NCBI GenBank assembly: GCA_014871385.1
Contig: CM026427.1
Location: 864,068-928,067, forward strand
Length of the DNA stretch: 64,000 bases
Direction: 5' to 3'
Source: Ceratodon purpureus
Taxonomy: Eukaryota; Streptophyta; Bryopsida; Pseudoditrichales; Ditrichaceae
Part shown: piece by piece, positions 12,203-22,338 of the stretch
Numbering within the stretch: position 1 is the stretch's first letter
Layout of the letters: every line of letters starts with the position of its first letter
The notes under the pieces: generated by a model
The model's database searches: none
Told to the model about the DNA's origin: nothing
What the model saw: only the letters and a program-made list of their open reading frames with translations
Made by a program: the position numbers and the translations under genes

Positions 12203-12537
12203 GAGATGGGTATTTCCGTCAGTTTAAGCCATTCAGCATATATGAGATTGAGAAAATTATTGGCATAAAATTTATACAAATAGATGTTAGGTCGTAAATC
12301 ACAAATCTGATTTTTAATTTTTTTTTCAGAAATTTATCAAAATTTCATGAATATTTGAAGTGCAACATCGTAGACCACTATTTCCGTCAGTAGGCATATG
12401 CAATACAAAGATTCTTGCATGGAGAACATGATGGGTTCTTATGAAATCTGCTAAGTGTGGTAGTGAGGTGCTGTCTGCTCGGATATTGGTGCTCTGATAG
12501 GCCACGGAGTTAGAACCCTGACGGAAATACCCATCTC
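12203..12537. mobile_element. TA-flanked MITE (Tc1/mariner type)
   Basis: A 335-bp non-coding element. Its ends are perfect 20-bp inverted repeats (12203-12222 GAGATGGGTATTTCCGTCAG, and 12518-12537 its complement), flanked on both sides by TA. TA target duplication is the mark of the Tc1/mariner (Stowaway-like) group. Part of the repeat (TATTTCCGTCAG) occurs again inside, near 12379. The inside has no transposase. Matching ends suggest modest age. Confidence 0.75.
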
Positions 12538-13810
12538 TACTTTTCTCTGTAATATCACTAAACCCTAGGGAACAGATGTGCATGGTGCAAAACTCCTCCA
12601 CTATTGTCACTATCACTTCCCATAATGTGTACCTTCGAAGGAGTCGAAAATTGTAACATGCTGGCTTGGATTTCCGTGTCCTTGCTTTTGTTGAGTTGCA
12701 GCTCGTCATCCACTCTAGTGTCGAAATTCTTCTGCACTAGAAGAGATTATGTTATCGCTAGGTTTGAGTGAGTGTTGCAAGTAAGCTGTGATATCTTGTT
12801 CGATTCTGTGGACAAGCCTTGAATAGAAATGTAATACCCAAATTGATCATTTTCATTTCTGAGTGTTTAGACTCACTTGATCTGTTCTGCTAACCAACAT
12901 TCAGATGAATTGTCAGTGAGCATGATGAGAAGATGGAGCTCGAAATCTAGCTCATAGTATGTAACTGGAGAAGGTATGGAGCAACCGAGACCACGGATGG
13001 CGTTCACAGGAGATGCTCTGCTCATTCGAATTAGTTGTGGTCGCACGGACTAATTTCAGGTGAGATGTCATTTTTTTAGTATTTGTTAGAATCTCTGTCT
13101 GCAATTCAGAATATGTTCAAGCTCACCACATCATGCTGATATGAGGGTTCTGAGCATAATTGGAGCTGCCCCTGAGCTCAGAGCATGATCGCTTGGTTCG
13201 CAGACCATGTGGATTATATAGGTAAGTGTGTAGCTAAAGCCCCTCAATTACACCCTAGGTCGACGCCTGTGCCTTGATTTCTCTGATACGGTGGTGAGGG
13301 GTTTGAGGCTTTATTTCAACTTGTTTGTGGGAGAGTTTGTTGCGAATCAAGTATGCGCCGAGGCCAGATACGTCATGCTTTGCTTCCTGATGAATTTAGA
13401 TGGTCTGGTGTTTCTGTTCCTCAGCTCAGTAATGTGTCGTTATGTGGGTCACTAATATGCACGAATGAAGTGGTGAAACGTGTAACTATGATGCATTGTG
13501 AATATATATGTAATTGTAGCATGAGTTCATGCGTTCTCCCTGACTTTTAAATTTCCATGTGTGATTTGTTGAATATAAGGGACGAGGAGATGCAAGCCAG
13601 CTCTACAGCGGACAAGATTTCTAGCATTTGAAGTGGCAGGATTTGAACAAGTACCAAACGTCGACGCTGGGTTTTGCATGCATTGAATGGAAGGAGTTTG
13701 TGATGCTGCAGATTGTTGGAGGACATTGGAATGAGCAGCTGAAGAGCGAAGATGTTTGGTATGATTACTGCAGAGAAACTGGAGTTGTCTACTAAGGCTG
13801 GTAATCTGAA
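12538..13810. other. Intergenic between MITE and copia element
   Basis: No confident gene. A short open stretch close to the copia insertion (about 13748-13813) reads FGMITAEKLELSTKAGNLNA and could be an exon remnant of an unidentified gene. It does not match the allantoinase exons found on the other side of the insertion. Confidence 0.4.
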
Positions 13811-13815
13811 TGCTT

Positions 13816-14115
13816 TGTTGGATGTATAGAAACATTCGTTACTCTTCTCTGTTGACTGGGGTTTCATCCTATGGCCATGGCCGGGTACATCTTTGTTCTC
13901 GTGTAGTTTAGTTTTGTCTTTGTCGTTACGAGTTACCGGTGTAGGGAGTGCATGGGAGCAGCTGCCGAAGGTATACTGTATGAGCGAGAAGATCAGGGAG
14001 TGCATGAACATGCACAGTGTATTAGCAGACATTCAATAAATACATCAAGCTTCTGTTCTCGCTGACATGAGTGTGTATATGTGCAATACTCTGTTTTACT
14101 TCAAGTAACTTCTTA
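13816..14115 (+). repeat. 5' LTR of the copia element
   Basis: 300 bp, starting TGTTGGATG and ending ACTTCTTA, preceded by the target duplication TGCTT. It is near-identical to 19634-19933. It contains AATAAA near 14034, a possible polyadenylation signal. Confidence 0.95.
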
Positions 14116-14147
14116 GGTTATGGGCCCACACCCGCTTGAAGCTGCGC
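14116..14147 (+). other. Copia primer-binding site for a half initiator-tRNA-Met
   Basis: Directly after the 5' LTR the sequence GGTTATGGGCCCAC is complementary to the anticodon arm of plant initiator tRNA-Met (GUGGGCCCAUAACC). Weaker complementarity to the D-arm side follows (GCTT and GCTGCGC). Ty5 and Drosophila copia prime from an internal fragment of this tRNA rather than from its 3' end, and this site fits that mode. Confidence 0.75.
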
Positions 14148-15035
14148 GGTTTGAAGTGATCGGAGTACTGGAGCATACGGCGCATATCAACCGAGAATAC
14201 GAGGTTTAGAATTAGTTTGTGAATATACAAGGAAGCTAGAGTCGAGAGAGATTTTTCTTGATCTGCTAGGGTTTTTTCCAAGAAGTGTACATTGTAGATA
14301 AATTTTTGATCTAGTCTACAGTCGTTTGTAGTTTCTTTTAGACCAGATAGAACGATGCCGTGCCGTTGCTGTGAGCGAAACAATAATGCGCGAAGCTGTT
14401 CTGGTCAGAAAATTTTTCCTGCTAGGGTTTCTGTTTCTACTATCATCAAGCGGCTCAATGCTTTTTGGCATTATAGACCGCATATCCCTATGTTCGATGA
14501 TCTTGTGCGACCTTGGAGGGAGGCTATGCACACGGGAGTATGGACAGAAGAATGTCAGAGGAATCTGATTGTCTTGACAGAAATTGTTAAGCAATACAGA
14601 AGCCAAAACTAGTTTTGCTGCGGTAGAGATTAGTTTAAGGAGGCTTAGGAGGCTTTACGGAGATTTTTAAACTTCATCGGCATAGTGTACAGATAGTGTA
14701 CAGATAGTATCATAATCTTTTGAGAAGGTTTATAGGGATTTTTGTAAGAAGAATTAGCGTTGTTTCAAGGCGTCATTGAAGGGCGTTGAAGGTGTTGAGA
14801 CAATAGAGATGCTGGTGATGGTACTGTTGGAGAAGCGAGTTCAATTTCAACGAATCTTGGTACATTTGATAAGCAAATTGATCGGCTGAGTGCAAGTGTC
14901 GAAGGTTGCTCTCGTCGGCAGGCTTCAGTGACAGCTGCAGGTTGTCAATTGTTTGGACGTAGGTTTGTAATCTTGCGTAGAGAAGCTCCGTCTCCCGAGC
15001 CTGTGGAGGAGCAGGAGACTGCGATCTAAGAGATA

Positions 15036-15126
15036 GAGACGTGCTGTGAAGATTTGCTGTGAAGACGTGCTGTGAAGATTTGCTGTGAAGACGTGCTGTG
15101 AAGATTTGCTGTGAAGACGTGCTGTG
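15036..15126 (+). repeat. 28-bp tandem repeat in the copia leader
   Basis: Just over three tandem units alternate GACGTGCTGTGAAGATTT and GCTGTGAA. They lie in the untranslated leader about 90 bp upstream of the gag-pol start. The role is unknown. It may be slippage-derived length variation of the family. Confidence 0.7.
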
Positions 15127-15213
15127 TCATTTAGTATCAGTTTTGAAGAAGAACAATTGCCTGCGGAAGCGTGGTAGAGTACAACACAAGCAGCGGAAAC
15201 GTGGTGGATCAAG

Positions 15214-18200
15214 ATGGATTCTAAGAGTGAAAGGACACACGTGAAGGTGTTTGACATTGGAGGAAGATTCCCGGTATGGAAATACGGGATGGAGATTATT
15301 TTCAGAGTCAAGAAGCTTAAGGGAATTGTAGACGGTTCAATTCCTTGTCCAAAGCGATGTGATGGAGCAACACCGCATCAGATCGATGAGTGGATCGAGA
15401 AAGATGAACAGGCTCAGATGATCTTATATGAAGCACTTTCCATGCGAGCTATGGAAACGTTGACACAACAGAAGACCTCAGCTGCGATGTGGAGGAAGCT
15501 TTGTGCCGTTCATCAACAGAAGACAGAGGAGAATATTCTTATCCTACAGACAGAATTCTTTGATTACAAGATGCGGAAGGGTGACACAATCAATCATCAT
15601 ATTGATAAACTCTGTGAGATGGCTCAAACTTTGCGTGATTTAGGGGAGCAAATCAGCGATCGGTCAATCATGAACAAGATAGTAGGTAGCCTACCTCCTT
15701 CATACAACAGTGTGCTATCTGCCTGGGCGAATGTGGAGACTAATAAACAGACGATGGAAAATTTATCCTCAAGGCTGTTTCGGCATGAGTTGCTGCTGAA
15801 GATGCAAGGCGGTGAATCTAACACCGAGGATTCAGCATTCTTCACCAGAAATTCTCGTTTTCATGTGCAATCGTCTTCATCAGGCAAGATGAACAAAGCA
15901 CATCAGAAGGAGCGCGATGAAGAGTACATACGTGAATTGAAGCTGAGAACGAAGTGTTTTAACTGCAAACGTAAGGGTCATTGGTCAATAGATTGTCCTG
16001 AACCGATCAAGACTACACTGCAGAGAGGTGGAAATCTGCAGAAAGGTGACCGAAGCTCAGCTAATATCGTTGAAGACGTTACCAATCTGAAGATTTCATA
16101 CTCAAGCTCCGATGATGATGATGATGATTGCTGTGCTTTCATGGTAACATCACATGCATTAATTGCAAAATGTGAAAACGATACTTGGTATGCTGATAGT
16201 GGGGCATCGGAGCACATGACAGATCGCAGAGACTGGTTTTCTACATATTCACCAATTGAACCTGGTATTCATTCGGTCATGGTAGCAGATGATCGTAGCC
16301 TACCTGTTTATGGTAAAGGTGATATTTACATTAAACGGATGGTGAAAGGAATACAGAAAACTGGTGTGCTTAAGGGAGTATTGTATATTCCAGAGCTGAA
16401 ACGCAATCTATTTTCCATCGGACAAGCAACTGAGAATGGCTTAGCGTTTTTCAGCACAAGAGACAGGTGCGAGTTGAGAACTGATGCAGACAATGGAAAA
16501 GTCGTTATGGAAGGCAAGCGGACTGGGAAACTCTATTCGCTTCTGATACACGTTGATCCAGTTGTGCAGTCTTATGTGAACAATGTTCACACAGAGGTCA
16601 AGACAATTCAGAAAATACCATTGAAAGTTTGGCATGCGAGGATGGCGCACGTAAACGAAGCAACTATCAAGTCGATGAAGGATGCTGACTGTTTGAGGCA
16701 CTTTGAAGTATCTGATGCGAAGGATCACACACACAAGGTGTGCTCTGGCTGCATGTTGGGAAAACAGCATCAGAAGTCCTACACTGTTAATCCAGACAAG
16801 ATGCGATCGCAGATTCCCGGTGAATTTGTGCATGGAGATATTTGCGATGCTGGACAGAAGTCTATTGGAGGTGCTCGGTATTTTCTGCTTTTCAAAGATG
16901 ACTGCACAGGGTACCGGTATGTTTACTTTCTCAAGAAGAAGTCCGAGGCATTGCAGCATTTCCGACATCTAGTTTTAACCATTGAACGCGACACTGGAAA
17001 TAAGCTGATGAAGTTCAGAAGCGACAGAGGAGGAGAATTCATGAGCAGTGACTTTGAGACATTTTTGCTTGAACAAAAGATTGCACGACAGACAAGTGCA
17101 CCTTACACTCCACAGCAAAATGGTTTCATTGAGAGAGATAATCGTACAGTGGTAGAAGCAGCAAGGAGTATGCTTCATGCAAAAGATCTACCCCTGCGTT
17201 TATGGGCGGAGGCAGTTAACTGGGCAGTGCATGTTCTGAACAGGACAGTCAATTCACGGTGCAAGGATAAAACGCCGTTTGAACGCATCTTTGGTATGAA
17301 ACCATCAGTGGATCACTATCGTATTTTTGGATGCAAAGCATATTTGTTTGTCCGTGATGGTGTGAGAAGTAAAATGGACGCTAAAAGCAAAGAGACAATT
17401 TTTGTTGGATATAGCAACAGCAGTAAAGCCTACCGACTCTGGGAACCGCAAACGAACAAGGTTCGAGAAAGCAGCGACGTTGTGTTTGATGAAGGGGCAA
17501 GTATTGATTTCACACATATTACAGAAGAGGAGACTGAATCGACAATTACTCTGAGTGATCATTTATTTGGAGCAGTGGCTGAACAATTACCTATTGAAGC
17601 AGAGCAATTGAATGTGGATGCGAGATCACCTGCTGATGGCATCCAAGTTGTAAATTCAGCTCATGAGACTTCGGAGTCTATACCTGATCAGCACGACGAC
17701 TATGTTTCTGTTGGTCGTGAACATGAGATCAGTGGGAGTCATACAGATTGTGAGCAATTATCAGTGGGAGATAATGAGATTGATAATATGCTCAGTGATA
17801 CAGTTTCAGTACATTCTGATGATAGTAATCAAAGTGAACCTTTGAATCCAAAGTTTCGAATGCTGACAGAGTTATATGCGATGACTGGACAATTGACAGA
17901 CGATGATGTTGAAAGAGACACTGTTCATTCACAGGCATATAGCGTAAGCACCGATGAAACAAGGATTAAACAGGAACCAACGACATACACTGAGGCGATG
18001 AATTTACCTGATGCAGATAGATGGAAAAAGGCAATGGATCAAGAGTTCGAATCACTAATCAAGAATGGAACGTGGGATGTAGTGAGGTTACCGAAGGGAA
18101 GAACTGCCGTTAAGTGTAAGTGGGTGTATAAGATAAAATATCAGCCAAATGGAGAAATAGAGAGATACAAAGCAAGGCTGGTAGCTAAGGGGTACTCGCA

Positions 18201-19524
18201 GAAAGCAGGGATTGACTACGAGGAGACATATGCACCGGTGATTAAGCATGATTCTGTGAGAAGCATGTTTGCAATTGCAGCAGCTTATAAAATGCACATA
18301 GTGCAGTTTGATATTGCAACAGCTTTTCTAAATGGAAATTTGGATGAAGAGATTTACATGCAACAAGCTGAAGGATATGAGAAAGAAGGTGATCTGGTGT
18401 ATAAGTTGAAGAAAAGCCTGTATGGTTTAAAGCAAGCTGCTCGAAAATGGAACGAGAAGTTTGATCAGTTTCTGCGAATGTACAATCTTCTGGTGAGTTC
18501 AGCAGATGCGTGTGTTTACTACACAGCTGGAAATACAAAAACCATAGTTGGGATACATGTGGATGATGGCATGGCATGCTCTGTTGACAAGATGGAGCTG
18601 AGTAGGATTATACATCATCTGGAGAAGGAATTCGAAGTCAAGACTGGGAAGATGGATTACTATGTGGGTTTTCAGGTAAAATTGAGTGACTCAAGAGACC
18701 GGATTTTTATCAACCAGTCAAGATATATAATCGATATTCTCGAGAGGTTTGGAATGTCAGATTGCCACCCGGTAGCTACACCTGCAGACCCAGGCAAACT
18801 ATTGGTTGAGCAAGATGGAGAAGATGATATTGACGTTGAGGTAACTGTGCCATACAGTAACGCAGTTGGATCTCTCATGTATGCAAGTGTAATATCAAGG
18901 CCAGATATTTCTTTTGCAGTAAGTGACACTGCACGATGGAATAAGAGACCTCGAAGATCTCACTGGACAGCAGTCAAAAGAATTTTTCGTTACCTGAAGG
19001 GGACAATTCATCTGGGGATACTTTACTACGGTGATCCAAGGAAAGACTTGAAGATTGTTGGATACAGCGATGCAGATTTTGGAAACGATATCAAAGACAG
19101 AAAGTCAAGAACAGGGTATGTTTTCATCATGGGTCACGGTGCAATCGCTTGGGTTTCAGGAAGACAACCATGTTTGGCTCAATCTACGACAGAATCAGAG
19201 TTGATTGCAGCGAATGAAGCCAGTCGTGAGGTAGTTTGGCTGAAGCGTTTGCTCAACAGCATTGGAATTCCACAGAAGGGGCCTACTACTATCCACTGTG
19301 ACAATCAGTCAACAATACGGTTTATCAAAAACCCTGTTGATCACAAAAGAACAAAGCATGTTGACATTCGTTTCCTGTATGTGCGGGAGCGTGTTGAAGC
19401 GAAGGATGTTGAAGTCAGTTACGTTCACACACGTCATCAAATTGCCGACCTTTTGACAAAAGGAGTACCGAGGGACACCAACATCAGGCTGCGGGGTCTC
19501 ATGGGAATGACTACTGGATTCTGA
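15214..19524 (+). CDS. Copia gag-pol polyprotein
   Basis: One frame of 1,436 residues. In order: a Gag region (about 1-240), a zinc knuckle CFNCKRKGHWSIDC (about 248-261), an aspartic protease with WYADSGASEHM (about 324), an integrase with its HHCC part (WHARMAH ... CSGCMLGKQH) and DDE core after GEFVHGDICDAG (about 535 onward), a reverse transcriptase with FDIATAFLNGNLDEEIYM (about 1032) and HVDDG, and an RNase H with GYSDADFGND (about 1284) and ESELIAANEA. The domain order is that of Ty1/copia. The frame is uninterrupted, and codon use differs from the neighbouring host genes as expected for an inserted element. Confidence 0.97.
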   Translation: MDSKSERTHVKVFDIGGRFPVWKYGMEIIFRVKKLKGIVDGSIPCPKRCDGATPHQIDEWIEKDEQAQMILYEALSMRAMETLTQQKTSAAMWRKLCAVHQQKTEENILILQTEFFDYKMRKGDTINHHIDKLCEMAQTLRDLGEQISDRSIMNKIVGSLPPSYNSVLSAWANVETNKQTMENLSSRLFRHELLLKMQGGESNTEDSAFFTRNSRFHVQSSSSGKMNKAHQKERDEEYIRELKLRTKCFNCKRKGHWSIDCPEPIKTTLQRGGNLQKGDRSSANIVEDVTNLKISYSSSDDDDDDCCAFMVTSHALIAKCENDTWYADSGASEHMTDRRDWFSTYSPIEPGIHSVMVADDRSLPVYGKGDIYIKRMVKGIQKTGVLKGVLYIPELKRNLFSIGQATENGLAFFSTRDRCELRTDADNGKVVMEGKRTGKLYSLLIHVDPVVQSYVNNVHTEVKTIQKIPLKVWHARMAHVNEATIKSMKDADCLRHFEVSDAKDHTHKVCSGCMLGKQHQKSYTVNPDKMRSQIPGEFVHGDICDAGQKSIGGARYFLLFKDDCTGYRYVYFLKKKSEALQHFRHLVLTIERDTGNKLMKFRSDRGGEFMSSDFETFLLEQKIARQTSAPYTPQQNGFIERDNRTVVEAARSMLHAKDLPLRLWAEAVNWAVHVLNRTVNSRCKDKTPFERIFGMKPSVDHYRIFGCKAYLFVRDGVRSKMDAKSKETIFVGYSNSSKAYRLWEPQTNKVRESSDVVFDEGASIDFTHITEEETESTITLSDHLFGAVAEQLPIEAEQLNVDARSPADGIQVVNSAHETSESIPDQHDDYVSVGREHEISGSHTDCEQLSVGDNEIDNMLSDTVSVHSDDSNQSEPLNPKFRMLTELYAMTGQLTDDDVERDTVHSQAYSVSTDETRIKQEPTTYTEAMNLPDADRWKKAMDQEFESLIKNGTWDVVRLPKGRTAVKCKWVYKIKYQPNGEIERYKARLVAKGYSQKAGIDYEETYAPVIKHDSVRSMFAIAAAYKMHIVQFDIATAFLNGNLDEEIYMQQAEGYEKEGDLVYKLKKSLYGLKQAARKWNEKFDQFLRMYNLLVSSADACVYYTAGNTKTIVGIHVDDGMACSVDKMELSRIIHHLEKEFEVKTGKMDYYVGFQVKLSDSRDRIFINQSRYIIDILERFGMSDCHPVATPADPGKLLVEQDGEDDIDVEVTVPYSNAVGSLMYASVISRPDISFAVSDTARWNKRPRRSHWTAVKRIFRYLKGTIHLGILYYGDPRKDLKIVGYSDADFGNDIKDRKSRTGYVFIMGHGAIAWVSGRQPCLAQSTTESELIAANEASREVVWLKRLLNSIGIPQKGPTTIHCDNQSTIRFIKNPVDHKRTKHVDIRFLYVRERVEAKDVEVSYVHTRHQIADLLTKGVPRDTNIRLRGLMGMTTGF

Positions 19525-19633
19525 TCGTTTGAAGAGAATTCTACCAGTACATGACTTCGAAGGGAGTCTGAGACTTTGAGTGATACAATTAGTTTAGTTT
19601 TTCAGTTTTATCGTAACTCATGTTTAGTGGGAG

Positions 19634-19933
19634 TGTTGGATGTATAGAAACATTCGTTACTCTTCTCTGTTGACTGGGGTTTCATCCTATGGCCATGGCC
19701 GGGTACATCTTCGTTCTCGTGTAGTTTAGTTTTGTCTTTGTCGTTACGAGTTACCGGTGTAGGGAGTGCATGGGAGCAGCTGCCGAAGGTATACTGTATG
19801 AGCGAGAAGATCAGGGAGTGCATGAACATGCACAGTGTATTAGCAGACATTCAATAAATACATCAAGCTTCTGTTCTCGCTGACATGAGTGTGTATATGT
19901 GCAATACTCTGTTTTACTTCAAGTAACTTCTTA
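19634..19933 (+). repeat. 3' LTR of the copia element
   Basis: 300 bp, near-identical to the 5' LTR, followed by the second TGCTT target duplication. It is preceded by a short purine-rich tract that would prime plus-strand synthesis. Confidence 0.95.
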
Positions 19934-20032
19934 TGCTTGAGCATGTCAAGTAGCTAATGGGCAGTGTAGAGGTATGTGTTGTTATTAAATGATTCACGTA
20001 TATCTAACTTATACTGTTCGATGCTTTCATAG

Positions 20033-20573
20033 GAAGCTAAAGCAGATGGATAGTGCGACTGTGGAGACATGTGCACATTACCTTGCGTTTGCTGCCGAAG
20101 ATTTACCAGAAGGTGCCACTCAATATAAATGTGGACCACCACTACGAGAAGCTCACTACCGAGAACTGCTATGGAAAGCCTTGATGGTGTGATGCGACAT
20201 TGATCCAGAAGTTTTCTGCTTTTGGATGTTGCATGATTTGAAGCATGTTCTCGCCAATCCGTTGTATAGCAATCTGGGCTGGAAAAGTTGAATTCTAGAT
20301 TGATTGCCTCTGGTATTAGGCAGACAATGACGTTACTTATTGTTAGAACATTGTCAATTCTTGAGTAACTCTTAAGTATGTGTTGACACGAATTTGGGAA
20401 AGGGCAGACTATCTGATGAGTTTCAACTCGTTTGATTCTTTCGTTTGATTCTTTGTGTGTAGGGCGGGGATATTGACATGATTACAACCGATCACTCACC
20501 CTCAACTATAGATTTGAAACTTCTAGAGGAGGGTGATTTTCTGAAGGCGCGGGGAGGTATTTCTGGCATTCAG
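20033..20573 (+). pseudogene. Allantoinase gene fragment (two exons)
   Basis: Two exon-like pieces with splice borders match plant allantoinase, which opens the allantoin ring in ureide breakdown. Piece 1 (20033-20186) reads DSATVETCAHYLAFAAEDLP then EGATQYKCGPPLREAHYREL and ends LLWKALM|GT. Piece 2 (20463-20573) reads [20 protein letters not shown] then [19 protein letters not shown], including the metal-ligand region TDHSP. The first bases of piece 1 (EAKADG in another frame) are out of frame with the rest, as if 2 bp were missing. I find neither the upstream exons nor the C-terminal part (about 100 residues) within the window. It is therefore a non-functional fragment retaining its intron, a DNA-level copy rather than a retrocopy. 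The copia element ends 100 bp upstream. Confidence 0.8.
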
Positions 20574-21439
20574 GTGAAGTTAACACGTCTCTCAGAGGAA
20601 AAGCGATTACCATCGTAGGATTACGTGTATCTTGAGTCTGGTTCACTTTGGAGAAAATTAATATCATGGTATGTCTAGGATAGAGATGGATAAGGTTGGA
20701 GCCTGGAGGTATGTAACCATGCAGACTCCCAGATCTTCTTTTGTCGGAGTTGAACTCTAGGATTTTTTTCTCTCTGTGATTCACAAGATGGAAGAAAGCA
20801 ACTCATAAGTACTTTAGCTATCATTCCTTGCATCTTGCTTTTAATAAAAAAAAAAACCGGCTGGTCAAGTTTCGTGGCACGGTTATCACGAGTGCGTCAG
20901 GGTCAAGCGTTGACCACAGCCTGACGTCTGCCATGTGCAACTCATAAACATATGCAAAAAATCAAGAAAACGACATGGTGTATCCAAAGCCCATATTCTC
21001 AAACCAGCTCTAGATATTAACTAATTAACCTTTTCCTCTGTTACGATTCTATGACATCATCCTACAATATCAGAACATTGCTGTCAACATAAATACGTTC
21101 AATGCCACATGAACCTGAAACTTTAGCAACTCTTCTCTTGTTGAAACAATCTGGCAACACAAGACAGTCCCAGAGAGCACTGCGAGTTGCGATCGATGGA
21201 CTCAACATGGATACTTGTACGCCTCTGTCCACTCCCTACTTCTCTCGTAGCTGTCGTTTATGTCCTGGGATGCATTTTCAACCAGTTTCAAAGGCCAAAG
21301 ATGTTCCAAACCTCCAGCTTAGTTCCTTTCTGCAAGCAGAAGAGAACCTACCTGTCAAACTACTAATTATCATTACTTGAGAATTTTCGACCTCCGTTTG
21401 AGTGAAGTGTTAAGTTGTCAAGTTGTCTAAGTTAACTTA
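20574..21439. other. Spacer between gene fragments, nothing recognised
   Basis: There is no ORF with recognisable content. A short A-run lies near 20846-20856. Confidence 0.4.
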
Positions 21440-22036
21440 GCATGAGCTCGTGAGTCTTGTCCATGTTCCTGTAGTAGTTCAAGCCCCCTGTCCACCCGCT
21501 TCTTTCCAACTCCTTGGTGTAGTAATCGATGTCGAAATCGATTGGTGCAATTGATTCCATTAGTTCTTGGTGGGGTGGAGCAATGAAGATTTCTCGTGCT
21601 CCTGCGTACAGGAACTTCATCAGTGACATCTTCGTTCCTGTTTTGGCGAAGTCTCTCTCTGCTCGACCTGGCTCCTGAAACCTGCACAATCGATCTCAAC
21701 TACATAAAATACATAGGGAGTATTTTGCCTTCGTCGGCACACTTTCTACATCATCTGCGATTGAGGTGGATCACCAGACAGATTAATCACATCCTCAATT
21801 TTATGACAAAATGTACAGCCCTCATTAAGCAGATCATGAGTGAGATTAGTTGCACTTGATCTCTACGCTAATTCAGCTTCACTCGAACCATAAGATGCAT
21901 AAGTTATAGTAGTTTTGCCTTTGTGTGCACACTTTCTACTCCGTTCACCAACTTCCCTTTGTTCATACATGCATTGTCATTTACAAAATTGAGGTTCAAC
22001 CGATAGAAGAAGAATCGCACACTCATTTCTATCTAC
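21440..22036 (-). pseudogene. Truncated duplicate of the epoxide hydrolase gene
   Basis: This is a direct-orientation copy of about 10202-10811: part of exon 2, the 3' splice site and about 350 bp of the intron. It reads FQEPGRAERDFAKTGTKM, then MKFLYAGAREIFIAPPHQEL, with an internal deletion removing PPPSQPSWIT. Both the nucleophile exon and the catalytic-His end are missing. Sequence identity to the parent is very high, including intron sequence, so the copy is recent and was made at the DNA level. At its right end it joins a copy of the inverted-repeat element normally found at 8.3 kb. Confidence 0.9.
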
Positions 22037-22110
22037 GCGGCTCCGCCATGCGAGGTCTCCCCGCTACCACCGGTAGCAGGGGACCTCGCGACCAATATCT
22101 AGTACGTATT
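22037..22110 (+). repeat. Second, partial copy of the GC-rich inverted-repeat element
   Basis: It matches 8311-8396 apart from one missing copy of a 12-bp tandem and one base. Only the right arm and centre are present. It abuts the duplicated epoxide hydrolase segment without spacer. Confidence 0.85.
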
Positions 22111-22217
22111 CTCATGCCCTCTTTTTATCAATCACATTATGCAATATATGATCACAATCATGGCTCGGAACTCATGCACATGATCCTAAGATAGATGAAC
22201 CCCATAAGATGTGAGAA

Positions 22218-22338
22218 GTATGGATTGGGATTGACCTTCTGGGTGCAGTTTCTAGCGGAGGAAGGACTTGGGTACACCGTCATTGCGGCAATGGGTGACG
22301 AGGCCATCACTTGGTTCAATAAACATCTTCGACCAGGT
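22218..22338 (+). pseudogene. Possible exon fragment of an unidentified gene
   Basis: A short open stretch of balanced composition reads YGLGLTFWVQFLAEEGLGYT then VIAAMGDEAITWFNKHLRP and ends at a CAG|GTTAGG donor-like site. I do not recognise the family. It follows fragments of two other genes in the same 2.3 kb, which makes a captured exon plausible, but it could equally be chance. Confidence 0.35.

Larger units (their letters stand above)
13816..19933 (+). mobile_element. Ty1/copia LTR retrotransposon, looks whole and very young
   Basis: A complete element of 6,118 bp. It has two 300-bp LTRs (13816-14115 and 19634-19933), a 5-bp target duplication TGCTT (13811-13815 and 19934-19938), a primer-binding site right after the 5' LTR, a leader of about 1.1 kb, one gag-pol frame (15214-19524) and a purine-rich tract TTTAGTGGGAG just before the 3' LTR. 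Integrase precedes reverse transcriptase, which defines copia (Pseudoviridae). The LTRs differ at a single position that I can see, so insertion was recent; with usual plant rates that is of the order of a few hundred thousand years or less. No breaks were noticed. Confidence 0.96.

Noticed and set aside
13700-20190. The copia element as the cause of a split allantoinase gene
   Set aside because: The left flank does not encode the allantoinase segment that should precede the right-hand exon. The exon has its own acceptor 100 bp from the element, and other exons are missing too.
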